In this document: one piece after another, positions 34,261-43,235 of the stretch
Layout: each line of letters opens with the position of its first letter
How positions within the stretch are numbered: position 1 is the stretch's first letter
NCBI RefSeq assembly: GCF_001375555.1
Contig: NZ_CTDZ01000009.1
Coordinates: 2,907,758-2,971,757 of the forward strand
Direction of reading: 5' to 3'
DNA length: 64,000 bases
DNA from: Numidum massiliense
GTDB taxonomy: Bacteria > Bacillota > Bacilli > Thermoactinomycetales > Novibacillaceae
Translations under genes and position numbers: made by a program
Notes under the pieces: model-generated
The model's database searches: none
The model's input: the letters and a program-made list of their open reading frames with translations, nothing else
Told to the model about the DNA's origin: nothing

Positions 34261-36525
34261 CTATTCGATCTGGAACGTATACACCACGCGGCCAATCTTG
34301 ATCGAATCGCCTGTTTTCAGCGCATATATTTTGTACGGCACCATTTGCTCGTCGTTTAACTTACTTCCGTTTTTTGATCCGACGTCTTTCACCCCGTACA
34401 AATCGCCTATGCGAATAAACTCGAGGTGCTGACGAGAGACACCGATCGAATCCTCGACGTACTGGCACTTTTGCGGATGGCGCCCGACTGTAAAATGATC
34501 GCGATCGATCGCGACGCGCTCCACGTCTTCCCCACGTTTCACTTCGAGAAAAGGTACACTGTGCGGCAATGCGTAAGCGTCACCCGCGTCGTCCTCTTCA
34601 TCGCCGAGAATGACGGTCGGATCGTCTTGTCCAGCGGTCGCTTCGCCCTGTCCTGCGGTCGCTTCGCCTTGTTTGGGCATACGCTTGGCCTTACGTTCGG
34701 GCATACTGTCACGCTCACCTGCCGCCGACACATCTACTGGCACATCAATTTGTTGCTTCCGGGTGGCGTCTGCAGGGTCTGTGGGTACATCTGCAGGGAC
34801 TGAGGATACGGCCGACGCTTTCGATGCAACATCGCGGGAAGCCGGCTTTTCCGCGGATTGATTCGCCAAATGAACGGGTGAAGGCGTTCCTTCCGCCGAA
34901 GCGTTCGCAGAATTAGCGTGAATCGTTCTCATCGCCGCGGCGTCCGCCAAATCACTATGAGACGATCCTTGTCCATCGGAGGCACTCACTGAACCAGAAG
35001 CAGGTGCTGTCTTTTCCACAGGAAGCTCTGTCTGCGCTTCAGCCGTGGCCGCCACTTCTGCTTGCACAGATCCCTCAGATCCCTCGGAACCCTCGAATCC
35101 CTCGTCCGCTACGACGCGGTCTCCTGTCGATGTCACACCGCCCTGTCGCTCCGCTGCTTGCTTCTCTGCTTGAAACCGTTCAGCAGGGCTGGAAGTCGGT
35201 GTCGACTGTGGTGACGTAGGTTGATACGACATTGGCTGGGACGTTGACTGCGACAATGGCTGCGCTCGTTGCGGAGTTTCTAGTTCTGGAGTCCCCAGTG
35301 TCCCCGTATGCGGTTGCGGTACGTGCGTTGTGCCTTGCTGCCCCACACCGACGGTCGGTTGTTGTGCCGCATGAGGTTGCCGGCCTACCGGCGTAGCAGG
35401 AACAACATCTCTTGCCAGCGACTGCGCGGTCTCCTGTCCAAGCGCCTCCGTGGATCTCTGCTGCTCTACAGAGGCGACAGCTTCTTCCTCTAACGAAGTC
35501 AATGGTACTTCCGGCCCGTCAGCACCCGCTGCTGCCACAACGTCTCCTCCGCCGCCTTTTTGCCAAATTTTAAAAATGACGTAGCCGTTAATGGCAATGA
35601 CGAGCACAGCGACGACGGCAAGTAACAAGAAGTCTTCTTCAGCCGGCTGATCGGTTGCTATAAAAACAAGCGCGATCGCAAGTACGGCCGATACGAGTAA
35701 AAGTAACTTTTCCCTACGCCCGAACGAGGAAGCCACCGCACCTGTCGGGTCGTCGCTTCCTTTTCCCTTCTTCACCGCTTTTTCCTTGCCTGACGCTTTA
35801 TCTTTCTGTTTATCTTTCTTTCTACGTTTTTTCTTCTTACCCGAACGGTCGCTGGCATCGTCGCGTACGTTTTGTGCGGCAGTGACGGCAGGTTCTGCAG
35901 CCGGAGCCGCCTCTCGCGATGCTTGTCCCCCCGTTGCGCTATTTGTTTGCAACTGCAAAAGTAACGCTTTAAGTCCGCTTAAGCTGAAACTAGAGTCGTT
36001 CGTATAGGTGGCGATTTCTTGGTGTGCTCTACTCGGCATGCCTTCGACACCGTGCGCCAATCGTAACAGCAACGCTTTTAGCTCGTCGTACATTGGCGCT
36101 TTGTTTTCGAGCGTTTGCAGCGGTAAGTACGTGACGAACAGTTCATTGACATCTTTGCCAATGTATATAAAGTCCTCCAGTAACACGTACTGCTGGTCAC
36201 TCAGCATGTACATGGTACTTTCTTCGAGTGTCACCACAAGATGCAATAGGAGCGCATAATATTCGTATGTGGAGAGCCTTTTTTCTTGCAAATAGCGAGA
36301 TAACGGCCGCTTACCAGCAATGTTGTAGTGAAAACGGATGTTAAAGTCGATGTCCTCTACTTTCAACGGCAACAGGCGCGGAATGTCGTTCGACTGGATC
36401 ATCTTGACTTGAATCGGTACTAAGTCATCGTTACTAAACCCTTGCGCCTCGTCTTTTGACACGACCATGTAATGCCCGTTTTGTTGAATGAAACTGCAAT
36501 GTAAGTTGTACACAGACGTTTGCAT
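34261..36525 (-). CDS. FHA-domain membrane protein of the Tad cluster
   Basis: About 754 aa from the ATG at 36525 after GGGGGA. Residues about 1-170 resemble the DUF6382-type domain found in FHA proteins of Bacillota (QTSVYNLHCSFIQQNGHYMV). A Lys-rich stretch precedes two membrane helices (LLLLVSAVLAIALVFIA and LLLAVVAVLVIAINGYVIF). A long low-complexity Gln/Thr/Ser/Ala linker follows, probably disordered, and a C-terminal FHA domain has FTVGRHPQKCQYV, GVSRQHLEF and VGSKNGSKLN. FHA domains bind phosphothreonine, so this protein may be phosphorylated or read by the adjacent kinase system. It ends the pilus part of the cluster. Confidence 0.88.
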   Translation of the reverse strand: MQTSVYNLHCSFIQQNGHYMVVSKDEAQGFSNDDLVPIQVKMIQSNDIPRLLPLKVEDIDFNIRFHYNIAGKRPLSRYLQEKRLSTYEYYALLLHLVVTLEESTMYMLSDQQYVLLEDFIYIGKDVNELFVTYLPLQTLENKAPMYDELKALLLRLAHGVEGMPSRAHQEIATYTNDSSFSLSGLKALLLQLQTNSATGGQASREAAPAAEPAVTAAQNVRDDASDRSGKKKKRRKKDKQKDKASGKEKAVKKGKGSDDPTGAVASSFGRREKLLLLVSAVLAIALVFIATDQPAEEDFLLLAVVAVLVIAINGYVIFKIWQKGGGGDVVAAAGADGPEVPLTSLEEEAVASVEQQRSTEALGQETAQSLARDVVPATPVGRQPHAAQQPTVGVGQQGTTHVPQPHTGTLGTPELETPQRAQPLSQSTSQPMSYQPTSPQSTPTSSPAERFQAEKQAAERQGGVTSTGDRVVADEGFEGSEGSEGSVQAEVAATAEAQTELPVEKTAPASGSVSASDGQGSSHSDLADAAAMRTIHANSANASAEGTPSPVHLANQSAEKPASRDVASKASAVSSVPADVPTDPADATRKQQIDVPVDVSAAGERDSMPERKAKRMPKQGEATAGQGEATAGQDDPTVILGDEEDDAGDAYALPHSVPFLEVKRGEDVERVAIDRDHFTVGRHPQKCQYVEDSIGVSRQHLEFIRIGDLYGVKDVGSKNGSKLNDEQMVPYKIYALKTGDSIKIGRVVYTFQIE

Positions 36526-36542
36526 AAACAAGTCCCCCAAAG

Positions 36543-37052
36543 TTACAAAGTAAACCAATATGTCGTGGCGACACCAGGTAACACCGCATACATGAACGGA
36601 AAGCGCGTCGTTTTCCCGACGCTAAATTCTAACGCCTTAAAATCGCGTGCGAGCCATTTCATGAACACCTGCATAAACGCGTTCACCACGCGGAGCATGA
36701 TTTTACGCGAAAATAGCAACAAAACAATACCGATGATTCCAGCGTAAACGATCGCATACATCATGTCGTAAAGTGCGTGTTCCACGCCGACGAGCGCGCC
36801 AATGCCAGCAAACAGTTTTACATCACCGCCCGCGACAGCTTTAAAGAAGTACAAAAGTAACAGCAGACCACCGCCAGCGAGCATACCGAGGCCGGAAAAA
36901 ATGAGGCCGTCGATGCCGCCTACGATTAGGTGGTAAACGAGCCCGGTAGCTACCGCCCCCATCGTGAGCCAGTTAGGGATTTTATACCACTTCACATCCC
37001 AGACAAAGGCGACAATCAAGTAAGCGATGAGTAAATAATCGTGTAATTGCAC
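36543..37052 (-). CDS. tadV: Type IV prepilin peptidase, TadV/CpaA type
   Basis: 169 aa, GTG start after GGGGGG. An A24 aspartic protease with about five membrane helices; the two catalytic aspartates lie in VWDVKWYKIPNW and AGGDVKLFAGIG. It cleaves the leader of Flp pilins and TadE-like pseudopilins in the membrane. It lacks the N-terminal methyltransferase domain of full-length PilD, as expected for TadV. Confidence 0.92.
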   Translation of the reverse strand: MQLHDYLLIAYLIVAFVWDVKWYKIPNWLTMGAVATGLVYHLIVGGIDGLIFSGLGMLAGGGLLLLLYFFKAVAGGDVKLFAGIGALVGVEHALYDMMYAIVYAGIIGIVLLLFSRKIMLRVVNAFMQVFMKWLARDFKALEFSVGKTTRFPFMYAVLPGVATTYWFTL

Positions 37053-37068
37053 GTGCTACATTCCCCCC

Positions 37069-37665
37069 TTACTTACCGATCCACAACCGCTCGCTCACTT
37101 GCTTGCGGAGCTTAAGTTCCTTATTGATGAACGGCGCATTAATTTTTAGCTTGTATTCAACTGTTAGTTTGAGGTAGGGCTGTGAGCCGTTTAAATTTGG
37201 AACGGTAAGGTCGGTCACTTTTACTTTATCTTTCTTAAAAAAGTCGTCGTTAGCGTACTCAGCAAATTTGTCCTGCATGATCGATGTTAGTAGTGCTTTA
37301 GACTGGTTAGTAAAAATTTCTTGTGCGGATCCTTTGCCGAATAGTTGAATGACTTTATCCAACAGTTTCTTTACGTGATCAAGATTTAATACGCCGGCTG
37401 TGCCCTCCTTAATTTTATCATCGATAGTTTTGTTCGCTTTCCCCCATACGACGCTTGCAGGGTAAGCGTGGGTTGCAATGAGCCCCGCTGTGTCTGAAGC
37501 AGCGTGGTTGAGGGCAACTTCTGCAATGGCCAAGCGAATCATCGTGATGAGTAACATGACGAACAGGAGAAAAACAGGTAAAAGCATAGCTGCTTCGAGT
37601 GTCATACTGCCATCGGATTCGCGGCGGAATGTGCGTAGACGGCTCACGCTGTCGGTGATGATCAT
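37069..37665 (-). CDS. TadE-like pseudopilin
   Basis: 198 aa. A short basic N-terminus with DGSMTLEAAMLLPVFLLFVM, a TadE/type IV pilin-like leader and hydrophobic helix with the conserved Glu, is followed by an extracytoplasmic domain of about 150 residues. Ribosome site AAGGGGGAT. It is likely a minor pilin processed by TadV, encoded next. Confidence 0.87.
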   Translation of the reverse strand: MIITDSVSRLRTFRRESDGSMTLEAAMLLPVFLLFVMLLITMIRLAIAEVALNHAASDTAGLIATHAYPASVVWGKANKTIDDKIKEGTAGVLNLDHVKKLLDKVIQLFGKGSAQEIFTNQSKALLTSIMQDKFAEYANDDFFKKDKVKVTDLTVPNLNGSQPYLKLTVEYKLKINAPFINKELKLRKQVSERLWIGK

Positions 37666-37699
37666 GATCTATCCCCCTTTACTAGTAGCTTTTGATTCC

Positions 37700-38362
37700 T
37701 TACTTTACTTCACTTGCGTCAAACTCCCATTCGACCTTGTTCATGACAACTCCTAAACCTTGACCAAATACAAGCTTATAGGTCTTCCCTTTTCTAATTT
37801 CGAATAGGAGCTCGCCATCTGTCGATTCATAGGGCGATAACTTCCCTTTTAATAACTTCACACCGCCTACTACATCTGCTACGTTATCAAAATATGACCC
37901 ATCTACTTCTATATTTGATCCTTGAACAGCACTTGCTTCAAGAATTTTCTTACCCACATTCTTCACTGTCACGTCAACAATCAAATAGACCTCTTCTATC
38001 GATTCCCTACCCCCTACTTCATCGGCATATTTCGCGGAATTAAGCGTTACTTCATATTTTCCCGCGGTGCTCTCGATTAAGGCAGTCTCCCCCATCTTTA
38101 ACCCGGACTGACTTTTAACATCACCAGACGGTAGGTCACCAGAAGTTTCGTCAGCATCCCCATCCTCGTCAGCCGTACCATCACTTTCATCCTGAGCACC
38201 CTCCGATCCGTCAACCGTTTTGTTATCTTTTGTTGTTTCAGCAGACGGTTTGTCTCCCTGCACCTTACCCCCACCCGCTTCTTCACCGCCGGAAGAACAT
38301 CCGACGATGAAGAAAAGGAAGAGGGTGAGTACGAATATCATCTCTAAAATATATCTCTTCAC
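37700..38362 (-). CDS. DUF4352-type lipoprotein, paralogue 2
   Basis: 220 aa, GTG start after AAGGGGG. Signal peptide MKRYILEMIFVLTLFLFFIV then lipobox VGCSSG. A Gly/Asp/Glu-rich linker precedes an Ig-like (telokin-type) domain with ITLNSAKYAD-like and VYLIVDVTVKNVGKK segments. It is a tandem paralogue of the next upstream gene; the two C-terminal domains align throughout and both end FDASEVK or FDGSEVK. It lies within the Tad cluster, so a cell-surface role in pilus assembly is likely but unproven. Confidence 0.82.
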   Translation of the reverse strand: MKRYILEMIFVLTLFLFFIVGCSSGGEEAGGGKVQGDKPSAETTKDNKTVDGSEGAQDESDGTADEDGDADETSGDLPSGDVKSQSGLKMGETALIESTAGKYEVTLNSAKYADEVGGRESIEEVYLIVDVTVKNVGKKILEASAVQGSNIEVDGSYFDNVADVVGGVKLLKGKLSPYESTDGELLFEIRKGKTYKLVFGQGLGVVMNKVEWEFDASEVK

Positions 38363-38403
38363 TCGTAATCCCCCTTAAGCAACTTCCTACAGCAAGGATC
38401 TGT

Positions 38404-39072
38404 TTACTTTACTTCGCTACCGTCAAATTCGAATTCTACTTTGTTCATGACGGTGCCTAAACCTTCCCCGAATACGAGTCTATAATTCCCTGTTTTCTCA
38501 ATATCAAATAGCAATTCGCCACTAGCCGATTTACCAGGGGCTAAATCACCCTTAAGCGCTTTTATACCCTTGACTAAATCAGCCTGATTATCGTAAGCAA
38601 TTTTCTCTTCAGTAAAGACCTTTGATCCCTGAACCTCACTCGCATCAAAATTCTTATCTCCAACATTTTTCACAGTCACATCTAAAATGAGAAAAACATC
38701 TTCAAATGGCTCCTCGTCCCCAACCTTATTTGCATACTTTGCCGAGTTTAGTGTTATTTCATTTTTGCCTACTGCGCTCTCAATAAGTCCTGTCTCGCCA
38801 ATTTTCAATCCAAGCTGATCTTTGACATCACCAGACGGTAATTCTCCGTCATCCTCATCGTCCGGATCTTCTTTAGCGGACAACCCATCTTCTTTTTCTT
38901 GTTGTTCGCCTGATCCTTTGGACTTTCCTTTATCTTTTGCTTGATCCTTGGTTCCATCTGAAGCCTGCGTATCACCAGAATCCTTCTTACTAGCTCCCTC
39001 ACCACCAGAACAACCAACGAGTAGAATAAGACTAAAAACTAACACCAACATCACCTTAAACATACGTTGCAT
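38404..39072 (-). CDS. DUF4352-type lipoprotein, paralogue 1
   Basis: 222 aa. Signal peptide with lipobox LLVGCSGG, a Lys/Asp/Gly-rich linker (KDQAKDKGKSKGSGE), and the same Ig-like domain as its neighbour (GETGLIESAVGKNEITLNS, FLILDVTVKNVGDKNF). GGAGAG ribosome site. It is a duplication product of the adjacent gene, with a diverged linker. Confidence 0.82.
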   Translation of the reverse strand: MQRMFKVMLVLVFSLILLVGCSGGEGASKKDSGDTQASDGTKDQAKDKGKSKGSGEQQEKEDGLSAKEDPDDEDDGELPSGDVKDQLGLKIGETGLIESAVGKNEITLNSAKYANKVGDEEPFEDVFLILDVTVKNVGDKNFDASEVQGSKVFTEEKIAYDNQADLVKGIKALKGDLAPGKSASGELLFDIEKTGNYRLVFGEGLGTVMNKVEFEFDGSEVK

Positions 39073-39089
39073 ACAATCTCTCCTCTCGG

Positions 39090-41366
39090 TTAATAAGAAT
39101 AAACTGACTCCTTCGTAATTTCATACTTCCCATCCCTCACTCTACCTGACACCATCTCCGCAATGTGAGGTAGAAACCACAAGTCGACAGAAGCTTTTAC
39201 CCGCGCCTTCACATACGTCGGCCGCTTCGTAAGATCAGATTTTGATCTATGTTCGATAACGGCAAGCACCCTTTGCATCTGACTACCTCTTGGGTGAAGG
39301 AAGAAAAAGACTCGTAGGTAATCTTTGTAACCGAACTGAACCCGCAGCTTCTTTAATAAGAAATCTTTTTTTCCTTTAACAAGTAGTTTATTTAGATCCA
39401 GTACCGTCTCCGTTAAAGCGTATGCCACCATTGCAAGAAATTTAATAAGCGGATGGGGAATTGCTTTGATCCAATCCACGGTCAACGCATTGATCATATT
39501 CATCGCAAATCGCAAAGCAAACAATTCACCGATCGCTGCTCCGTAGTTTGCACCAGGAACGTGGATACCATAAAGAATGTATTCCACTTCTTTTTTCTTA
39601 AGACTGTAATTGCCAATCTTTAACGGATCGAGATCCTTACTTTCAAAGTGCGTTAAAATATATTCGTTAATGTATACACGATCCCGAGCGCTCACCAACC
39701 CGTCACCCAACGCCTTGAAAATGTTGTCGACGATATCCATTTGATCTTTAGCTAGGTCACTTTCGTCTTCGGACAAATCTGGCTGCTCATCGGATGCATC
39801 TCCACCTCCCGTGGATTCGGCGTACTCCGCATACTTATCGACAAATCCTTTGAGCCGCTCATATTGTCTCGCTTCATCCTGAAGTCCAGTTTTAGCATTC
39901 CAAATTTCGCTCAAAAATTTATTTGCATCTTTAACCGCTTTGGAAAATTCCTTCCAATGCTTCTTGTACTCCTTGTCCTCAAAAACCTTCAGCACCTTAT
40001 CGTACAACTTTTTAATACTTTTTGCTTTTAACCATGCCTCAGCGATGTATCGGTCAGCCTCAACGTGAGCTGCCAATATTTTTGCATGGTCTCCAGCAAA
40101 ATCGAGTTCCCCCAGATGGAATTTAGAATCCAAATACTCGATATGATTGGCAAAGTTATCGACGGACGTGGCTAGATCGCCCTTTTTAGGTGACTTATCC
40201 TTTTTGGATTTATCCTTTTTTGGCGCCTTATATTTTACCGCATCTTTCGCCTTGCCAACGAGCTCTACGAGCTCATCGAGTCGTTTCTGGTCGATGACAT
40301 TATCCTCTATTTCCTTCTTCATTTTGGCGATTTCTCGTGCGATATCGCCTGTATCACTGTCGCCATCAGCATTATTAATGGCATCATCGTAATCATTGTT
40401 TGCTTTCTCTTTTGCTTCCTCTAGATCCTTTTTGATCTCCTTATTTAATTTGGAAGCTTCCTTGAAATGCTCCTTTGCCTTTTTTAAATGACCATCAATC
40501 TCGCCTACTTTTGATTTTAAATCTTTAAGTAGCTTTTCAGCTTGTTTCTTATACTCCTTAGCCTCCTTTTTTTCCTTTTCCTTCTTCTCCTTTTCCTCCT
40601 TCTTCTCTTTCCCTTTACCCTTATCGTCTTTGCCTTCTTCCTTATCTTTATCCTCGTCTTCTTCCTCCATAATCTCCTTATATTTTCTAAAGTGTTTCGT
40701 CACATCCGCTAAATTCTCAACGTTAGGGAATTCCGATTTACTAGGTCCAGTAATAACGGGAATCGTCTCTGCTTGCTTTTTACTTGCTTGCCCCAGCTCA
40801 AAGTACCCCTTGCCCCACTCTACGTTCCTATTCTTTAACTTCTTCTTGATCTTCTTTAACACATCCGTGAGGGCACTAATCTCCTTCATCCCTTTAGCCG
40901 TTGGTAGAAACTTCTCCAACACTTCCCGCGTGAACTCGATCGGGGCACGATATTTCATATCCTCCAAAATTTGGTGAGTTATAATGTCTTCGTGAGCGAC
41001 CATTCGGTTATTTTCTGGCTCGATCGACGTATCCTCCGCGATTGTATTAACAAATTTGTAGTAATCCTCTTCACTCAGTGCTAAGTTATCCTTAAACACC
41101 TGTTCGAAAATCTCCTGTTCTTTACCATCAAAACCGAATAAGCCATACTTCTCTTGGATCTTACTGTCAAATGATGACATAACCGAACGAGTAGCGGCTT
41201 TAACAGCACGATCCACCTGTGCCTCGGCGACGTAAATACGCGCATAGTCAATGAGCACGGCATTAAAGATGAATAATAGCAACACCATGATAATTAAGTA
41301 GATCGATATCGCACCGCGCTCATCGCGAATGAATTTCCGTTTAAACTTTCTTGCCCATTGACGCAT
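39090..41366 (-). CDS. Large Tad-cluster surface protein (DUF5702-like) with coiled-coil core
   Basis: About 758 aa from the ATG at 41366 after GAGGG. The N-terminus RDERGAISIYLIIMVLLLFI is a pilin-like membrane segment, followed by IDYARIYVAEAQVDRAVKAA, typical of DUF5702 proteins in Firmicute Tad loci. Residues about 215-345 are extremely Lys/Glu-rich (KEEKEKKEKEKKEAKEYKKQ) and predicted to form a long helix or coiled coil. The C-terminal third contains hydrophobic helices around AIGELFALRFAMNMINALTV. It is probably membrane-anchored with a large outer domain. Function is unknown. Confidence 0.82.
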   Translation of the reverse strand: MRQWARKFKRKFIRDERGAISIYLIIMVLLLFIFNAVLIDYARIYVAEAQVDRAVKAATRSVMSSFDSKIQEKYGLFGFDGKEQEIFEQVFKDNLALSEEDYYKFVNTIAEDTSIEPENNRMVAHEDIITHQILEDMKYRAPIEFTREVLEKFLPTAKGMKEISALTDVLKKIKKKLKNRNVEWGKGYFELGQASKKQAETIPVITGPSKSEFPNVENLADVTKHFRKYKEIMEEEDEDKDKEEGKDDKGKGKEKKEEKEKKEKEKKEAKEYKKQAEKLLKDLKSKVGEIDGHLKKAKEHFKEASKLNKEIKKDLEEAKEKANNDYDDAINNADGDSDTGDIAREIAKMKKEIEDNVIDQKRLDELVELVGKAKDAVKYKAPKKDKSKKDKSPKKGDLATSVDNFANHIEYLDSKFHLGELDFAGDHAKILAAHVEADRYIAEAWLKAKSIKKLYDKVLKVFEDKEYKKHWKEFSKAVKDANKFLSEIWNAKTGLQDEARQYERLKGFVDKYAEYAESTGGGDASDEQPDLSEDESDLAKDQMDIVDNIFKALGDGLVSARDRVYINEYILTHFESKDLDPLKIGNYSLKKKEVEYILYGIHVPGANYGAAIGELFALRFAMNMINALTVDWIKAIPHPLIKFLAMVAYALTETVLDLNKLLVKGKKDFLLKKLRVQFGYKDYLRVFFFLHPRGSQMQRVLAVIEHRSKSDLTKRPTYVKARVKASVDLWFLPHIAEMVSGRVRDGKYEITKESVYSY

Positions 41367-41411
41367 TATTAACACCCTCTATACATTCAAGGCCAACCGT
41401 AGGCTAGCCCA

Positions 41412-42086
41412 TTATTTTTTCCCCGACTTCTTGTTGAACTTTAACAACTTCTTCGCGTCCTTTTTTAATACATCCAGGTACGTTAGCATTAAATCCGTTG
41501 TGCGGGTAATTTCGACGGGTTCACTAATAAACGAGCTAGCCTCGGCCTCTACCAAGCTTCCACCGAGCATTTTACTCACGAAGCTTGGCAGGCTCAACTT
41601 CTGTTCCAATTTCACCGTTATTTTTCTACCGGTAATACTATTCTTGTACGAAATCTTACCCTTTGCCCCACTCGGCAACATATCCGTCGACGCACGACCC
41701 ATTTTACCCTCTGGGCCTTTACCGCCGCCACCGCCCCCAATTGATACGCTTGCCGAAGAGTTACCGAATATATTCACGAACTGCGACAAAAACATATCGT
41801 CCGTCAAGCGCCAATACAGGCCGTCGCCGCCGTCGCTCGTCGTATACTCCTTAATACCGAACTCCCCGGTCTTTATATCCTTCTTACTGTTGTCCCACAC
41901 GTAAGCGACCTGCGAAGCGATGACGCTCGCCCGCTGGTGCAACAGCGCCTTCTGGTAGATAACGAGGCTAAAAAAGATGAGCAACATCGTTATGATTAAA
42001 AGAATGGGGAAGAGGATGGAAGCCTCGATCGTAAAGGCTCCCTCCTCGCACCGCCATCGCTTACCCGAGTTGGTCAGAGGCTGCAT
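41412..42086 (-). CDS. TadE/TadG-like pseudopilin
   Basis: About 224 aa. The leader and helix EEGAFTIEASILFPILLIIT match TadE-like pseudopilins, with a cleavage-type Gly and a conserved Glu. The remaining domain is extracytoplasmic and includes a Gly run (SIGGGGGGKGPEG). The ATG at 42086 has GGGAG seven bases upstream; the GTG directly before it is an alternative. Confidence 0.86.
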   Translation of the reverse strand: MQPLTNSGKRWRCEEGAFTIEASILFPILLIITMLLIFFSLVIYQKALLHQRASVIASQVAYVWDNSKKDIKTGEFGIKEYTTSDGGDGLYWRLTDDMFLSQFVNIFGNSSASVSIGGGGGGKGPEGKMGRASTDMLPSGAKGKISYKNSITGRKITVKLEQKLSLPSFVSKMLGGSLVEAEASSFISEPVEITRTTDLMLTYLDVLKKDAKKLLKFNKKSGKK

Positions 42087-42125
42087 CACGCATCTCCCTC
42101 TCTCTTGAACTTTCCCTGCATACGT

Positions 42126-42299
42126 TTAATTGAACTGCTTGATGTTTTTGTCTCCCACGCCGATTAAATGATCGATCCATTCCTTAATCTTACTTCTAAA
42201 CAGAAGTGCGATTACGACGATGACTGCGATGATCAGCATGATTTCTAGTGTTTGCAAACCCTCTTCATCTTTCCAAAAACGCTTCAACCATTGCCACAT
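42126..42299 (-). CDS. flp: Flp-type major pilin
   Basis: 57 aa from the ATG at 42299 (MWQWLKRFWKDEEG); a longer reading to 42332 passes through the AAGGTG ribosome site and is rejected. The prepilin motif is EEG followed by LQTLEIMLIIAVIVVIALLF, with Glu at +5, then a short tail. Size and motif fit Flp pilins that polymerise into Tad pili after TadV cleavage. It sits between tadC and the pseudopilin genes. Confidence 0.87.
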   Translation of the reverse strand: MWQWLKRFWKDEEGLQTLEIMLIIAVIVVIALLFRSKIKEWIDHLIGVGDKNIKQFN

Positions 42300-42359
42300 A
42301 TGTTTCACCTTCCTTTCTCCTTTATTCGACACTCATATATAGTTGTCTGGCGCAGCGAA

Positions 42360-43226
42360 TTAGAGCATCTTGAGGGCTGGCCAGCCAACGATGATCATCA
42401 CGGCGATAAAAATAAGTAAGAGTGGGAATACGAGTTTCGAGGAAGCTTCTTCCCCCTTCGTCTTAGAGATCAATTTGCGCTTTTCCCACAAGTCCTGTGA
42501 TAGCTCGCGCAAGGAGAGTACGAGATCGTGCCCGCCCTTGCGGTAATTGAGCAGCACGGTCGTCGTAAAGATCGAGACCTCCTGGATCCCGCACTTCTTA
42601 CTCAGCCCTTCAAGAACTTGTTGGAACGGTTCATTCGTCGCCATCTTATTGACGACTTCCCGCAACTCGACGTAAAGGGGGTTGTCCTCGTCATCCTGCT
42701 TTAACTCCACACAGCGTACGATCGCTTGTTGCACCGTTTCGCCGGCGTTGACGAGCAGAATGACTTTGTTGACAAACTCGGGTAGCTCGATGATGATGTC
42801 GTGGCGCCGCTCTTTTTCTTGATTCGTCAGCGAGCGAAACATCATCATCGGGATCATCACCGTGATGAAACACCCAACAACAAAAATGACGTGGTCACCT
42901 TCAGCGACGAGGGCGAAGACAACGCCGCCCAAAAAACAGAGTATGACTGCCGATACTACTTGCGCTAAATACATCTTCGTGTACTGGGAAGCGTATCTCA
43001 GTCCGTACAGACTGATCATTTTTTGCTGTACGAAGGCGATTTTCCCGTAAAAGCGCTCCATCAGTTTGAAACGGTCGAGAATGTACAACGGAATCGGCGC
43101 CATGAAGGTTAGTTGAAAGCCGTCTTTATACTCTTCCACAAATTCGTCGTAACGCTTCCCAGCGCGCAACTTTAAGACGAGTAGTGCAACGATGAGAATG
43201 ACGGCTAGTATGGCATAAATAGTCAT
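42360..43226 (-). CDS. tadC: Tad pilus inner-membrane platform protein TadC
   Basis: About 288 aa with a type II secretion F domain (ELPEFVNKVILLVNAGETV, FLQVL-type segment, GGHDLVLSLRELSQDLWEKR) and three or four membrane helices. The ATG at 43226 is preferred; a GTG at 43235 directly follows the tadB stop. With TadB it forms the platform driven by the TadA ATPase. Confidence 0.9.
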   Translation of the reverse strand: MTIYAILAVILIVALLVLKLRAGKRYDEFVEEYKDGFQLTFMAPIPLYILDRFKLMERFYGKIAFVQQKMISLYGLRYASQYTKMYLAQVVSAVILCFLGGVVFALVAEGDHVIFVVGCFITVMIPMMMFRSLTNQEKERRHDIIIELPEFVNKVILLVNAGETVQQAIVRCVELKQDDEDNPLYVELREVVNKMATNEPFQQVLEGLSKKCGIQEVSIFTTTVLLNYRKGGHDLVLSLRELSQDLWEKRKLISKTKGEEASSKLVFPLLLIFIAVMIIVGWPALKML

Positions 43227-43235
43227 GTGACGCAC

